A DNA stretch of 64,000 nucleotides, taken from the NCBI GenBank assembly GCA_001184405.1, contig LFMX01000012.1, forward strand, positions 17,602 to 81,601, given 5' to 3'. Of this stretch, positions 8,559-20,320 are shown one piece after another. How positions within the stretch are numbered: the stretch's first letter is position 1; each line of letters opens with the position of its first letter. Both the position numbers and the translations under genes were made by a program. Under the pieces are notes generated by a model. It saw only the letters and a program-made list of their open reading frames with translations, had not been told where the DNA came from and ran no database searches. This stretch comes from Candidatus Burkholderia humilis. Its GTDB lineage: Bacteria; Pseudomonadota; Gammaproteobacteria; Burkholderiales; Burkholderiaceae.

Positions 8559-10862
8559 TTATTCTTCGCTCTGCACCGCCTCGTCCGGCGATTCGCTGAA
8601 GAACTCGCGCACCACATCGATTTCGCGCGTGCGTTTGAACGGCGGCAGGCTTTGCCAGATGCGCCGGCCGTACGGTTTATCGACGAGACGCGTATCGCAA
8701 ATCATCAGCACGCCGCGATCCGTTTCCGCGCGAATCAGCCGCCCCGCGCCCTGCTTGAGCGTAATGACCGCCTGCGGCAACTGATGTACGGCAAACGGGC
8801 TCAAGCCCTTTTTCGTGAGCGCATCGAGACGCGCGGCGAGCACCGGATCGTCCGGCGGTGCGAACGGCAATTTATCGATGACGACGAGCGACAGCGCATC
8901 GCCGAGCACATCGACGCCTTCCCAGAAGCTTTGACTGCCCACCAGAATGGCGTTGCCGTACGCGCGAAAACGGTCGAGCAACTCGGTGCGGCTTGCATCG
9001 CCTTGAACGAGCAGCGGATTGTCCCAGCCGCGACGCTCGATCACATCACGCAAACGCGTCGCGATGCGATCCACCGCGCGCAAGGTCGTGCACAGCACGA
9101 ACGTGCCGCCGCCTGACGCCTCGATCACCGGCAGCGCGGCTTCGAACACGGCGTCGGTGAATTGCGGTGACGACGGCTGCGGCAGATTGCGCGGCACGTA
9201 CAAGAGCCCTTGCGACGGGTAATCGAACGGGCTGGGCAAGGTCATCGAACGGCGCGAATTCAGGCCCATTTGCGCTGCGTAGTGCGTGAAGTCGCCGCGC
9301 ACGGACAGCGTCGCCGACGTGAAAATCCACGCACGCGGCACGCCGGCGCGCTGCTTGGCAAAAATCGGCGCGACGGACAGGGGCGTTTCGTGCAATTGAA
9401 CGGTGTGCGAAAACACTTCGATCCAGCGCACCATCTCGTTCGGTTCGTGCTTCGCTGCTTCGGCGGCGGTTTCCTCGTCCGCGACGACCGCGCGTTCGAG
9501 CTCCGTCGGCGGCGTGGTCCAGCCGGACAGCAAATCCTGCAACTCGCGCGCGCGACGTACCAGCGCCTGCAACGATTCCGCCTGCTCCGCGTGCTTGGAC
9601 AGCGCCGACGTGAGCGCGTCGAGATGCGTTTCGAGCATGTCGAGCGCATCGAAGACCGGATGACTGTCGGGCAACTGGCCGACCGAAAAATGCGCGGAAT
9701 CGTCCTTGAACGCGAGGCGCAGATCGCGCGTGGCGCGTTCCAGCGCGGCGCCGAGCTTGGTCCAGTCGGCAGCATCGCGCGCATGGCTCAAGCCTTCGGC
9801 GACGGTATCGCGGGCGAGTTCGAGCAGTTGCGTGGTCGAGAGCGTTTCGCCGAAAAAGAGCGTCGCGGTTTCGGGAAGCTGATGCGCCTCGTCGAAGATG
9901 ATCGTGTTCGATGTCGGCAGCAATTCGGCCATGCCGGTGTCGCGCAGCATGACATCGGCGAAAAAGAGGTGATGATTCACCACCACGATATCCGCCTGCT
10001 GGGCCTCCTTGCGCGCCTGCATCACGAAACATTCCTTGTAATGCGGGCAATCCTGACCGAGACAGTTGTCGCGCGTGGACGTGACCATCGGCCAGACGGG
10101 CGAGTTTTCCGGCACGCTCGCGAGTTCGGCCTTGTCGCCGGTGCGCGTGATCTTCGCGAACCGCACGATTTCCTGCAGATGCGCGGTGTCCTGACGCGTC
10201 GGCAGCCGGCCGTTGTCCGCCGTGCGCTCGAGATAGTAGTGACACAGATAATTCGCGCGGCCCTTGAGCATGGCGACCGAAACCGGCACGGCGAGCGCAT
10301 CGCGCACAGTTGGGATATCGCGCTGAAAAAGCTGATCCTGCAAGTGCTTCGTACCAGTCGATACGATCACCTTGCCGCCCCACAACATGGCTGGCACGAG
10401 ATACGCGTACGTTTTCCCGGTGCCCGTGCCCGCTTCGACGATCAGCGTGTTCTCGCCGCCGTCGATGGCCGCCTTGGCCGTGGCAATGCCGATCTCGTCC
10501 GCCGTGTCGTCCTCCGGCGCATACGGCTTGTCCGATGGCCCGAGCTTGTGCGCGGGACGGCGCTGCGCCTCGAACATGGCGGGCTCGGGCATCGCGCGTC
10601 CGGACGCTTCCATTGCGGCGGCGACGGCGCGCGACATATCGATTTGCGACGCGCGCGGCCGATAACCATCGATCGCGCGCGCGAGCAGGCCATCGGCGGA
10701 AAAGATCGCGTCGAGTTCGACGCGGCGTTTCTCGGTGAGCGCGAGCGGTTCGGCTTCGCGGGATTGTGCGGGTGAGTTCAAAGCGGATTCGATCCTGCAG
10801 CGCGCCGATGCACAGCGGGCGGCGAAGCGCCCGTGATCAACATACTGCGCCGCGCAGCTCAA
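8559..10862 (-). CDS. dinG: ATP-dependent DNA helicase, DinG/YoaA family
   Basis: This XPD-like superfamily 2 helicase unwinds damaged or structured DNA 5' to 3'. The protein (up to 767 residues) has Walker A EAGTGTGKTYAYL, DEAH box (IIFDEAHQLPE), four Cys of an iron-sulfur cluster region (Cys in RANYLCHYY and in CLGQDCPHYKECF), motif V/VI segments GSQSFWEGVDV and KQGAGRLIR. It is intact despite its length. The frame opens with TTG at 10862, overlapping the DUF465 stop, but the first 35 residues look non-conserved; a start near 10780 is plausible. It could equally be called YoaA. It follows the DUF465 gene on the minus strand. Confidence 0.88.
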   Translation of the reverse strand: MSCAAQYVDHGRFAARCASARCRIESALNSPAQSREAEPLALTEKRRVELDAIFSADGLLARAIDGYRPRASQIDMSRAVAAAMEASGRAMPEPAMFEAQRRPAHKLGPSDKPYAPEDDTADEIGIATAKAAIDGGENTLIVEAGTGTGKTYAYLVPAMLWGGKVIVSTGTKHLQDQLFQRDIPTVRDALAVPVSVAMLKGRANYLCHYYLERTADNGRLPTRQDTAHLQEIVRFAKITRTGDKAELASVPENSPVWPMVTSTRDNCLGQDCPHYKECFVMQARKEAQQADIVVVNHHLFFADVMLRDTGMAELLPTSNTIIFDEAHQLPETATLFFGETLSTTQLLELARDTVAEGLSHARDAADWTKLGAALERATRDLRLAFKDDSAHFSVGQLPDSHPVFDALDMLETHLDALTSALSKHAEQAESLQALVRRARELQDLLSGWTTPPTELERAVVADEETAAEAAKHEPNEMVRWIEVFSHTVQLHETPLSVAPIFAKQRAGVPRAWIFTSATLSVRGDFTHYAAQMGLNSRRSMTLPSPFDYPSQGLLYVPRNLPQPSSPQFTDAVFEAALPVIEASGGGTFVLCTTLRAVDRIATRLRDVIERRGWDNPLLVQGDASRTELLDRFRAYGNAILVGSQSFWEGVDVLGDALSLVVIDKLPFAPPDDPVLAARLDALTKKGLSPFAVHQLPQAVITLKQGAGRLIRAETDRGVLMICDTRLVDKPYGRRIWQSLPPFKRTREIDVVREFFSESPDEAVQSEE

Positions 10863-11104
10863 TGCATGTCGCTGTCCAATTGCAGTTGCAGTTGCAGTTG
10901 CAGTTGCAGTTGCAGCAGCAAAATGGTGTCTTTCACCTTGAGCTTGCGCTTTTTCAAGCGCCTCAGCTCAAGATCGTCGATGCCGACCAGCTTGTCGATG
11001 AGCGCATCGAGGCCATGATGTTCCTCCTGCAATTGCGCGATGCGATCGCGGATCATGGCTGGATCCACGGCAGGTTGTCGGGGTGCGTTCAAGCGCTGCT
11101 GCAT
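10859..11104 (-). CDS. DUF465 (YdcH-like) small coiled-coil protein with LQ-repeat tail
   Basis: This 81-residue protein fits the DUF465 family, small cytoplasmic helical hairpins of unknown function. The start at 11104 is set by a strong AGGAGG site five bases upstream; an earlier in-frame ATG lacks one. Residues 17-60 (MIRDRIAQLQEEHHGLDALI then LELRRLKKRKLKVKD) carry the family pattern. The C-terminus is unusual: a hexanucleotide repeat encodes about six Leu-Gln pairs before the last residues DSDMH. The repeat keeps the frame, so its copy number changes only the tail length. The stop overlaps the dinG frame. Confidence 0.75.
   Translation of the reverse strand: MQQRLNAPRQPAVDPAMIRDRIAQLQEEHHGLDALIDKLVGIDDLELRRLKKRKLKVKDTILLLQLQLQLQLQLQLDSDMH
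10880..10915. repeat. Hexanucleotide tandem repeat (TTGCAG)6
   Basis: Six exact head-to-tail copies of TTGCAG occupy 36 bases inside the DUF465 gene, with a partial unit after them. On the coding strand they read CTGCAA and add Leu-Gln pairs. Such arrays slip easily in replication. Confidence 0.95.
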
Positions 11105-11222
11105 GCTCGCCTCCTTTCTCATCCTTCATCGCCCGGGACGAAATCCCGAACGTCCTGCGCTACTGACTTTGCTGCTGTTGCTGTTTCAACTGCTCTTGCT
11201 GCTGTGCCTGTTGCGCCTTTTC

Positions 11223-11996
11223 CTACTGCTTGCGCGCCGCTTCCTTCTGACGCGCCTCGACTTCCGCGCGATGCGTGGCGGCATGCTGCTTCTGCTCGTA
11301 ACGCTGCGTCTTTTGCTCGCGTTCCTGTGCGTCCTGCACGCCGCCGCGGGCGCGCGCTTCGTCGAGCTTCTTCTGGAAGTCCGCCTGCTTGCGATCGTAC
11401 GCCGCCTGATTCGCCGCGCGCTGCGGCGCCTCGGCGTTACGCTGCGCCGCCGCCAGCGCGTTCTGGCGCTGCTTGTCTTCGAACGCCTGCTGATTCGACT
11501 TTTCCGCGGCCGCGCGATTGAGCGCATCGGCTTCGTACTGCGCCTGCTTGATCGCCGTCTGCTGATCGCGCTCCTTGGCGCGTTCGGCGCGCTGCTCGTC
11601 GTCGAGCGCGAGCTGTTCCTGACGGATCTGCTGACGCTTTTCGCGCATTTCGTTACGCGCGCCGTCGAGACAGTGGTTCACGAAGAACTTGCTGTAGCAG
11701 TCGTGCTTCACGCCGTAGGCGTAATCGTTTTGCTGCGTGCGCTTGTCGAGCGCCTTCTGGCGGCGCTCGAAATCGGCTCGGAGCGCGGCATCGGTGTCTT
11801 GCGAGGCGGTCGTTGTATCGAGCGGTTTCGCGGCGACGGACGTCGTCGAATCGATCGGATTCGGAGACTGCGCGAACGCGCCGAGCGGCGACAGCGCCGC
11901 GATCGCGACAGAAAGCGCGAAGCCAGCGTATCGGCCAAACGAACCGGACGGCAAAGCCTCTGAAAGGCGCAATGTGGGCAAATGAATTAACGGCAA
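11223..11996 (-). CDS. Secreted coiled-coil protein, C-terminally shortened by a stop
   Basis: I do not recognise a named family. The 257-residue product starts with a signal-peptide-like segment ending near PLGAFAQ (about residue 43), then a two-Cys stretch (HDCYSKFFVNHCLDG) and a long Lys/Glu/Gln/Arg-rich coiled coil (residues 110-257). The stop at 11223-11225 (TAG) replaces what reads as a CAG codon: the same frame continues for 20 further Gln-rich residues to another stop at 11160-11162. The tail loss may be tolerated, so I keep it as a gene. It probably acts in the periplasm. It is divergent from tex across a 212-base spacer. Confidence 0.55.
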   Translation of the reverse strand: MPLIHLPTLRLSEALPSGSFGRYAGFALSVAIAALSPLGAFAQSPNPIDSTTSVAAKPLDTTTASQDTDAALRADFERRQKALDKRTQQNDYAYGVKHDCYSKFFVNHCLDGARNEMREKRQQIRQEQLALDDEQRAERAKERDQQTAIKQAQYEADALNRAAAEKSNQQAFEDKQRQNALAAAQRNAEAPQRAANQAAYDRKQADFQKKLDEARARGGVQDAQEREQKTQRYEQKQHAATHRAEVEARQKEAARKQ

Positions 11997-12208
11997 CGTG
12001 ATCGGGAATCAGATGCGTGAAGCAGATGGAAAGGACGCGCGCGATGCCCAAATTCTATCACCGCGCTCCGGAGCGCTTCGGCATTTATGGCAAAATGCCC
12101 AGCTTCAGCAACCCGCCCGCTCACTCTTTTCGCCCGTGCCGCTTGCCTCCGATGCAAACGCGTGCGGCGGGCGCCTGAGGCCCTGACGAGCCAGCAGACA
12201 GCGCAACC

Positions 12209-14523
12209 ATGACGGAAACCGTAGCACTCAAGATCGTACAGCGCAGCGCAGCGCCAACCGAACTCACCGTGCAGCCGCGTCAGGTCGCTGCCGCCGTGCA
12301 GCTTCTCGACGAAGGCTCGACCGTGCCGTTCATCGCACGATACCGCAAGGAAGTGACCGGCAATCTCGACGATACGCAACTGCGCACGCTCGAAGAACGC
12401 CTGCTCTATCTGTGCGAACTAGAAGACCGCCGCGCCGCGATCCTGTCGATCATCGACGAACAAGGCAAACTCACCGGCGAACTGCGCACAGCCATCGAAG
12501 GCGCGGACAGCAAACAGGTGCTCGAAGACCTGTATCTGCCGTACAAGCCCAAGCGCCGCACGCGGGCGCAGATCGCGCGCGAAGCCGGACTCGAGCCCGC
12601 TCGCGCAGGCGCTGCTCGCCGATCCGCAAACCGAAGCCGCGAAATTCGTCGATGCCGACAAAGGCGTCGCGGACACCAAAGCCGCGCTCGACGGCGCGCG
12701 CGACATTCTCTCCGAGCAATTCGGCGAAACGGCGGAAATTCTCGGCAAACTGCGCGAGCATCTGTTCAGTCAGTGGCTTGTCATGTCGAGCGTGGTCGAC
12801 GGCAAGCAGAACGAGGAAGGCGAAAAATTCCGCGATTACTACGATTACAGCGAAACCGTCCGCACGGTGCCGTCGCATCGGGCGCTGGCGTTGTTCCGCG
12901 GGCGCAACGCGGGCGTGCTGAGCGTGAAGCTGGGCCTCGGCGAAGAACTCGACGCGCAAATTCCGCATCCGTGTGAATCGATGATCGCGGGGCACTTCGG
13001 CATCGTGAATCGCGGGCACGCGGCGGACAAATGGCTGTCGGACGTGTGCCGCTGGTGCTGGCACGTGAAGGTGCAGCCGCATATCGAAACGGAACTGCTT
13101 ACGCAACTGCGCGAGGAAGCCGAACACGAAGCCATTCGCGTGTTCGCGCGCAATCTGAAGGATTTGCTGCTGGCCGCGCGCGCGGGTCCGAAAGCCGTGA
13201 TCGGCTCAATCCGGGTCTGCGCACGGGCGTGAAGGTTGCCGTCGTCGATCGCACCGGCAAGCTGTTCGCACCCGACACGATTTATCCGCACGAACCGCGC
13301 CGCGATTGGGACGGCTCGCTCGCCAAGCTCGCGCGCATCGCGCGGCCACGCAGGCGGAACTGATCTCGATCGGCAACGGCACGGCATCGCGCGAAACGGA
13401 TAAGCTCGCGAGCGAGCTCATCGCGAAACATCCGGAGTTGAAGCTGCAGAAGATCGTCGTGTCAGAAGCGGGCGCGTCGGTGTATTCGGCGTCGGAACTC
13501 GCGGCGAAAGAGTTTCCGGAATTGGACGTGTCGCTGCGCGGCGCGGTGTCCATCGCGCGGCGTTTGCAGGATCCGCTCGCCGAACTCGTCAAGATCGAGC
13601 CGAAAGCGATCGGGGTCGGCCAGTATCAGCACGATGTGAATCAGCGCAAACTGGCGCGTTCGCTCAATGCCGTCGTCGAGGATTGCGTGAACGCGGTCGG
13701 CGTGGATGCGAACACGGCGTCGGTGGCGCTGCTCGCGCACGTGTCGGGGCTGAACGCAACATTGGCGCACAATATCGTCGATTATCGCGATGCCAACGGG
13801 CCGTTCCCGTCGCGCGATCATCTGAAAAAGGTGCCGCGTCTGGGCGACAAGACCTTCGAGCAGGCTGCGGGCTTTTTGCGCATCAACAACGGCGAGAATC
13901 CGCTGGATCGCTCGTCGGTGCACCCGGAGGCGTATCCGGTCGTCAAACGTATTCTCGCCAAGATCAAGAAGCATATCGGCGATGTGCTCGGCAACGCGAG
14001 GCGCTGACGGGCCTTTCACCGACCGAATTCGTCGATGACCGATTCGGCCTGCCGACCGTGCGCGACATTCTCAGCGAGCTCGAAAAGCCGGGCCGCGATC
14101 CGCGTCCCGAGTTCAAGACGGCGACGTTCAAGGAAGGCATCGAGAAAATTTCCGATCTCGTGCCGGGCATGATGTTCAAAGGCGTCGTGACGAACGTGGC
14201 CGCGTTCGGCGCATTCGTGGATATCGGCGTGCATCAGGACGGACTCGTGCACGTGTCGGCAATGTCGACGAAGTTCATCAAGGATCCGCATGAAGTCGTG
14301 AAGGCGGGTCAGGTCGTCAAGGTGAAGGTGCTCGAAGTCGATGTGAAACGCCAGCGGATCGCGCTGACCATGCGTCTCAACGATGACGTCGCGCAGGCGT
14401 CTTCGTCGCCGTCGAGCGGTAAGGCGGCGGCAGGATCGCCGCGCGGGCCAGCGCCCGCAGCAGCGTCGCGAGTCTGAACCGGCCGGCGCGATGGCCGCAG
14501 CGTTCGCAAAACTGAAACGCTAA
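12209..14523 (+). pseudogene. tex: RNA-binding transcription accessory protein Tex, five frameshifts
   Basis: Tex binds nucleic acid and elongating RNA polymerase. All parts of the roughly 770-residue family can be read, but in changing frames: N-terminal helical domain from 12209, YqgF-like domain ([12 protein letters not shown], about 13215), helix-hairpin-helix region ([19 protein letters not shown], about 13780) and C-terminal S1 domain ([18 protein letters not shown], about 14180). Frame changes lie near 12597 (extra C), 13202, 13343, 14005 and 14440. The expected stop is at 14521-14523. Five lesions in 2.3 kb, against none in kup next door, make real decay far likelier than error. Confidence 0.9.
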
Positions 14524-14541
14524 CGGCTTAGTCTGCCAACA

Positions 14542-14571
14542 AAAAACCCCACGTTTCGGCGTGGGGTTTTT
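14542..14571. terminator. Bidirectional terminator between tex and kup
   Basis: A 12-bp stem (14542-14553 with 14560-14571) with a 6-base loop carries A- and T-tracts on the two sides. It lies between convergent tex and kup and can serve both. Confidence 0.88.
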
Positions 14572-14597
14572 CTTTTGCGGCGCTTGGCAAAGAAGCG

Positions 14598-16490
14598 TCA
14601 GATTTCGATCTTCGTTCCCAGTTCCACGACACGATTCGCCGGAATGCTGAAGAAGTCCGTCGGCTTCGCGGCATTCTGATGCATCCACGCAAACACGCGC
14701 TCGCGCCACACCGACATGCCGGGCAATTCCGTCGGCACCACGGTTTCACGCGCCATGAAGAAGGACGTATCCATGAGCTCGAAGGTCATCGCGTGCGAGC
14801 GCGTGATTTGTTCGAGCACGGCCTTCACGTCCGGCGTTTCGTTGAAGCCGTACGCCGCTTTCACGAGGAACAGACCGCCGCCGATATCCTTCACTTCGAG
14901 CCGATGCACGTCATCGACATAAGGAATATCGCGCGTGACGAAGTTCAGGAAAATCGTGCGTTCGTGCAGTACCTTGTTGTGCTTCAGGTTGTGCAAGAGG
15001 CTCACGGGCACGAGCGAATCACTGCCGGTCAGATAAATCGCCGTACCCGATACCCGATGCGGCGGATGTGCAAGCAAGCCCTGCAGGAACGGCATTAGCG
15101 GAATACCGTCGGCGGCCGTGCGATCCTTCACGATCATGCGGCCCTTGTACCACGTCATCAGCAGGAAAAAGAGCGCACCGCCGATACACAACGGCAGCCA
15201 GCCGCCCTGCTCGATCTTCAGCAGGCTCGCACCGAAAAAGCCAATGTCGATGACGAGAAACACGGTGATCATCGCGCCGACGAGCCAGCGGTTCCAGCCC
15301 CACAGATTCACCATCACCACCGACACGAGGATGGTGGTCGTCAGCATGGTCGTGGTCACGGCGAGACCGTACGCGGCGGCCAGATTCTCCGAACTCTTGA
15401 AGCCGATCACGATGCACAGGATGATGAACAGCAGCATCCAGTTGACGAGCGGAATATAGATCTGGCCGATCGCCAGTTCCGACGTATGCAGGATCTTCAT
15501 GCGCGGCACGTAGCCAAGCTGAATGGCCTGACTCGTCAGCGAATACGCGCCCGAAATCACAGCCTGTGATGCGATGACCGTCGCGATCGTCGAGAGAATC
15601 ACGAGCGGCAGCAAAGCCCAGTCGGGCGCGAGCAAAAAGAACGGACTTTCGATGGCGTTCGGCGAGTGCATCAGCAGCGCGCCCTGGCCGAAGTAATTGA
15701 GCAACAGCGACGGCATCACGAGGCCGTACCAGCCGTATCGAATGGGCTTGGCGCCGAAGTGGCCCATGTCGGCGTACAGCGCTTCGGCGCCGGTCAGCAC
15801 CAGCACGACCGAACCGAGCACGATATACGCCTGCAACACATGCTCCGCCATGAACGACGCCGCGTAGTAAGGATTCAGCGCGACGAGCACGGCCGGCGCC
15901 TGAATGATGTGATACGCGCCCAGCACGGCCAGCGTCAGGAACCAGACCAGCATGATCGGGCCGAACAGCTTGCCGACGACCGCCGTGCCGTGCCGCTGAA
16001 TCCAGAACAGCAGAATAAGGATAACTATAGTGATCGGAATGACGTACGGCGTGAGCTTCAGCGCGGCGAGCTCCAGCCCTTCCACCGCCGAAATCACCGA
16101 CATCGCGGGCGTGATGACGGCATCGCCATAAAACATGCAGGCGCCGAAGATGCCGAGCATCATCAGCACGCCGGAGACTTTGCCGGTCGATTTCGTACTG
16201 CGCAGCGCAAGCGTCGTCATGGCGAACACGCCGCCTTCGCTGTTGTTGTCGGCGCGCATGACGAACAGCACGTATTTGACGGCGACGACCATGACGATCG
16301 CCCAGAAGAGCAAGGAAATGACGCCGAGAATGGATTGCTCGGACAGCCCGATGCCGTGCGACGGGCTGAAGGCTTCCTTCAACGAATAGAGTGGACTCGT
16401 GCCGATGTCGCCGAACACGACGCCGATGGCCGCGAGCGCAAGGGTCGGCAACGGTTGTTTGTGCTCTTGCGCGTGACTCATGTTAGTCAT
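14598..16490 (-). CDS. kup: Low-affinity potassium transporter Kup
   Basis: Kup is an inner-membrane K+/H+ symporter. The 630-residue product has the family signature [13 protein letters not shown] near residue 27, about twelve hydrophobic segments from residue 15 to 450, and a C-terminal cytoplasmic domain ([14 protein letters not shown] onward) of normal size ending in [10 protein letters not shown]. It is complete with no lesion over 1.9 kb. It is convergent with tex and shares its terminator. The start ATG at 16490 is one of two nearby (MTNMSHAQ); the second would shorten it by three residues. Confidence 0.95.
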   Translation of the reverse strand: MTNMSHAQEHKQPLPTLALAAIGVVFGDIGTSPLYSLKEAFSPSHGIGLSEQSILGVISLLFWAIVMVVAVKYVLFVMRADNNSEGGVFAMTTLALRSTKSTGKVSGVLMMLGIFGACMFYGDAVITPAMSVISAVEGLELAALKLTPYVIPITIVILILLFWIQRHGTAVVGKLFGPIMLVWFLTLAVLGAYHIIQAPAVLVALNPYYAASFMAEHVLQAYIVLGSVVLVLTGAEALYADMGHFGAKPIRYGWYGLVMPSLLLNYFGQGALLMHSPNAIESPFFLLAPDWALLPLVILSTIATVIASQAVISGAYSLTSQAIQLGYVPRMKILHTSELAIGQIYIPLVNWMLLFIILCIVIGFKSSENLAAAYGLAVTTTMLTTTILVSVVMVNLWGWNRWLVGAMITVFLVIDIGFFGASLLKIEQGGWLPLCIGGALFFLLMTWYKGRMIVKDRTAADGIPLMPFLQGLLAHPPHRVSGTAIYLTGSDSLVPVSLLHNLKHNKVLHERTIFLNFVTRDIPYVDDVHRLEVKDIGGGLFLVKAAYGFNETPDVKAVLEQITRSHAMTFELMDTSFFMARETVVPTELPGMSVWRERVFAWMHQNAAKPTDFFSIPANRVVELGTKIEI

Positions 16491-16766
16491 AAAAGCGAAA
16501 TATCCGTCCAGAGCGGAAGAAAATCGAACGCCATTCTATCTAACGCGGCCCGCAAAGTTACCCCGTGCCGAACTCGAATCGACACTTTGCTGCACTGCGG
16601 CGAAAGTTGCGAGTGTGAGTGTAGCACCGTGTTCCGCCCGCGTTGCCCGGTACGTTGCACATGCCTTCGCCAAACAAAACGCCGCTGCGTCCGGTCTGAA
16701 CCGGACGCAGCGGCGTCTGTTCTTCGCAACGGAGCCGTGTTTCATTCTTCGCAACGGAGCCGTGTT
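16491..16766. other. Spacer between the phosphoribosyltransferase remnant and kup
   Basis: Non-coding. It holds the strong hairpin at 16681-16714 and one copy of a 25-base tandem repeat. The kup promoter should be here (minus strand), but I cannot place it. Confidence 0.5.
16679..16716 (-). terminator. Long-stem intrinsic terminator
   Basis: A perfect stem of 17 bp (16679-16695 with 16700-16716) with a CTGA loop. Read on the minus strand it is followed by GTTTTGTTT, fitting a Rho-independent end for the phosphoribosyltransferase transcript about 50 bases after its stop. Confidence 0.8.
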
Positions 16767-16769
16767 TCA
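16720..16769. repeat. 25-base tandem duplication over a stop codon
   Basis: Bases 16720-16744 and 16745-16769 are identical 25-base units, adjoining without a gap. The second copy contains the stop codon (16767-16769) of the minus-strand phosphoribosyltransferase, so the duplication arose at the gene end. Confidence 0.95.
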
Positions 16770-17327
16770 GGCGCGGCCGTTTTGCATGCCGCGCTTGATC
16801 CACGCGCCCAGATTGTGCGGACGGACGGTATCCCATTCTTCGAACGGCTGATGAATCCACGGGTTCGTTTCCAGAAAACTGCACGTGGTAATCCGGCGTG
16901 ACCTTCGAGCACGCCTTGTACCAGAGCACCGCCGAGCGCACGACGGTGATCGCCGGATAACGCTCCGTCAGATGCTCCTGCACGCGCGCGAGCGTGACGC
17001 CGGAATCGACCAGATCGTCGACCAGCAGCACGTTGCCGTGCAGCTCGCCACACGTTATCGTGATGTATTGCGCGATTCGAGATCGCCCTGCTCCGTGCCC
17101 GCCGCCTCGCGATACGAACTCGTCGCGAGAATGGCCAGCGGTAGATCATAAATACGCGAAAGCTGATCGCCTACGCGCAGGCCGCCGCGCGCGAGGCACA
17201 AGATCTTGTCGAACTTCCAGCCGGATTCGTGCACCTTCAGCGCGAGAAGTTCGATCAACCGGTGATATTCGTCCCAGTTGACCCAGAGGTTCTTGTCGTC
17301 GTTACGCGGGTCGGTTATCGCGATCAT
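16767..17327 (-). pseudogene. Purine phosphoribosyltransferase, two frameshifts
   Basis: The intact enzyme would join a purine base to PRPP (hypoxanthine/xanthine type). From the ATG at 17327, the N-terminal part keeps DKILCLARGGLRVGD. The PRPP-binding motif LLVDDLVDSGVTL and the segment through ACSKVTPDYHVQF lie in a second frame, and the end (NPWIHQPFEEWDTVRP...) in a third. Lesions are a lost T near 17080 and an extra T in the four-T run at 16875-16878 (plus strand A). Each could be an error alone; two in 560 bases beside broken purA suggest decay. It is the last gene of the hisZ-purA group and is followed by a long-stem terminator. Confidence 0.8.
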
Positions 17328-17432
17328 GTCAGGCTCTTTCAAATGCAAATTACGGTTATATACGAAATGTGGCCGCTGATTGGCGGCCACATTCTTTACA
17401 GCGTCCGGCTCGATCTGAAACGCTCACGCGCC

Positions 17433-18759
<1,327 letters not shown>

Positions 18760-18902
18760 GTTGTTTCGTAAGCTGGTTAAAGACGTATTTAACCTATGTT
18801 CCCGCGAGGTTCCGAATTTTTCGGGATACGTTTCGTGATTTCGTGATTTTCACCATGAACGCGCAAAGCATCGGAAAAAACGCTTTGCGCTCAGGCACCT
18901 AT

Positions 18903-20054
18903 TCAGGTACGCGGCTCCACTGTCCACGCCCCGTTTCGTTCGATCAGCACGCGATCGAATGCGAATTCATCGAGATCGTGCTCGTGGCCGGGCAGCGCCT
19001 GAATCACGACTTCGCCGGCATCGCGCAGGGCGGAAATCGCGGCGCGAAGCGGTTCGTCGTGCTTCCACGGCGCGAGGATCGCGCTGCCGCGTGCATCGAC
19101 GGGGGAAATGCGCGCCACTTCGCGCAGATCGAGCGAGAAGCCCGTCGCCGGACGCGCACGGCCGTACGCAAGGCCGACATCGTCATAACGGCCGCCGCGC
19201 GCGACCGCGTTCGGCACGCCGTCGACGTACGCCGAGAACATCACGCCGCTGTGATATGCGTAGCCGCGCAGATCGGCAAGATCGATCATTAGTTCCGCGC
19301 CTTCGACTTGCGATGCAAGGAACGCCAGATCATCTAGCGCGCGCGCGATCACCGGCAGATTCGGCAGACGGCCGCGCGCGATGGTCAGCACTGATGCATC
19401 GCCGTACAGTGACGGCAGCGCGCGCAGCGCCTCGCGCGGCACCTGGCCGAGATGCGCGGTCAGTTCGTGCAGACGCGGCACGTCCTTGCTCGCGAGCGCC
19501 TCGTACAGCGCTTCGCCCAGCGATGCCGCCGCCGGCTCCAGTTCCAGCAGCGCGCGCAACACGCCCGCGTGGCACAAGTCCAGCCGCACCTTGGTCAAAC
19601 CCGCGAGACGCAGCGAATCGAGCATCAATTGCTGGATTTCGAGATCCGCTTCCAGACCCGCATGACCGTAGATTTCCGCGCCGATCTGAATCTGCTCGCG
19701 CGTCGCGTGCAGCCCGCGCGGACGCGTGTGCAGCACCACGCCCGCGTAACAAAGGCGCGTCACGCCCTGACGATTCAGCAAATGCGCATCGATACGCGAC
19801 ACCTGCGGCGTAATATCCGCGCGCAGGCCGAGCGTGCGGCCGGACAATTGATCGACGAGCTTGAAGGTACGCAGATTCAGGTCGCTTCCGCCGCTCGTCA
19901 GCAGCGATTCGAGATACTCGAGCATCGGCGGCATCACTAGTTCGTAGCCGTACGAACGGAAACGGTCGAGCAAATGACGGCGCAGCTCTTCGATCTTGCG
20001 GGCTTCCGACGGCAACACGTCGGCGATATTCTCGGGAAGTAACCAGGTGGACAT
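18903..20054 (-). CDS. hisZ: ATP phosphoribosyltransferase regulatory subunit HisZ
   Basis: HisZ resembles the catalytic core of histidyl-tRNA synthetase but serves as regulatory subunit of short-form HisG in histidine synthesis. The chosen ATG at 20054 ([15 protein letters not shown]) gives 383 residues; the frame stays open far upstream but reads into unrelated sequence. Class II-like motifs are seen: [15 protein letters not shown], motif 2-like [12 protein letters not shown], and ARGGRYDDV near residue 300. It is intact. It lies between DUF2065 and purA, as in most betaproteobacteria, and would need a short HisG elsewhere. Confidence 0.92.
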   Translation of the reverse strand: MSTWLLPENIADVLPSEARKIEELRRHLLDRFRSYGYELVMPPMLEYLESLLTSGGSDLNLRTFKLVDQLSGRTLGLRADITPQVSRIDAHLLNRQGVTRLCYAGVVLHTRPRGLHATREQIQIGAEIYGHAGLEADLEIQQLMLDSLRLAGLTKVRLDLCHAGVLRALLELEPAAASLGEALYEALASKDVPRLHELTAHLGQVPREALRALPSLYGDASVLTIARGRLPNLPVIARALDDLAFLASQVEGAELMIDLADLRGYAYHSGVMFSAYVDGVPNAVARGGRYDDVGLAYGRARPATGFSLDLREVARISPVDARGSAILAPWKHDEPLRAAISALRDAGEVVIQALPGHEHDLDEFAFDRVLIERNGAWTVEPRT

Positions 20055-20122
20055 CGATACGTTTCCTACGAAGCGCGTGGTGGTTCGCGCGGGGACGGGA
20101 GCTAAGAAAAGATTAGGCGAAA

Positions 20123-20308
20123 TCAGGTGGCGATGAGCAGCAGAATCAGCCCGAGCGCCATCGCGATCAAACCGCCGATGCGTATGTGATGCGTCGGCCG
20201 CTCCACGATGCGGCGGAACCTGTCCCGCCAGGCGGTGGGAAACACAAAGGGAAACATCCCTTCGATGATCAGCATCAGCGCGATAGCGAGCAGTAACGTC
20301 TCGAGCAT
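20123..20308 (-). CDS. DUF2065 small membrane protein (YjeT-like)
   Basis: This 61-residue protein has two hydrophobic segments (residues 3-20 and about 43-60) around a basic loop ([11 protein letters not shown]), matching the DUF2065/YjeT family that follows hflC in many proteobacteria. Function is unknown. It starts just beyond a terminator-like hairpin after hflC, so read-through or its own promoter is needed. Confidence 0.8.
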   Translation of the reverse strand: MLETLLLAIALMLIIEGMFPFVFPTAWRDRFRRIVERPTHHIRIGGLIAMALGLILLLIAT

Positions 20309-20320
20309 GTCTCAAGGCAG

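Noticed and set aside
10880..10915. The repeat arrays at 10880 and 51658 as CRISPR
   Set aside because: Units of 6 and 7 bases without spacers are simple tandem repeats; no cas gene is near.
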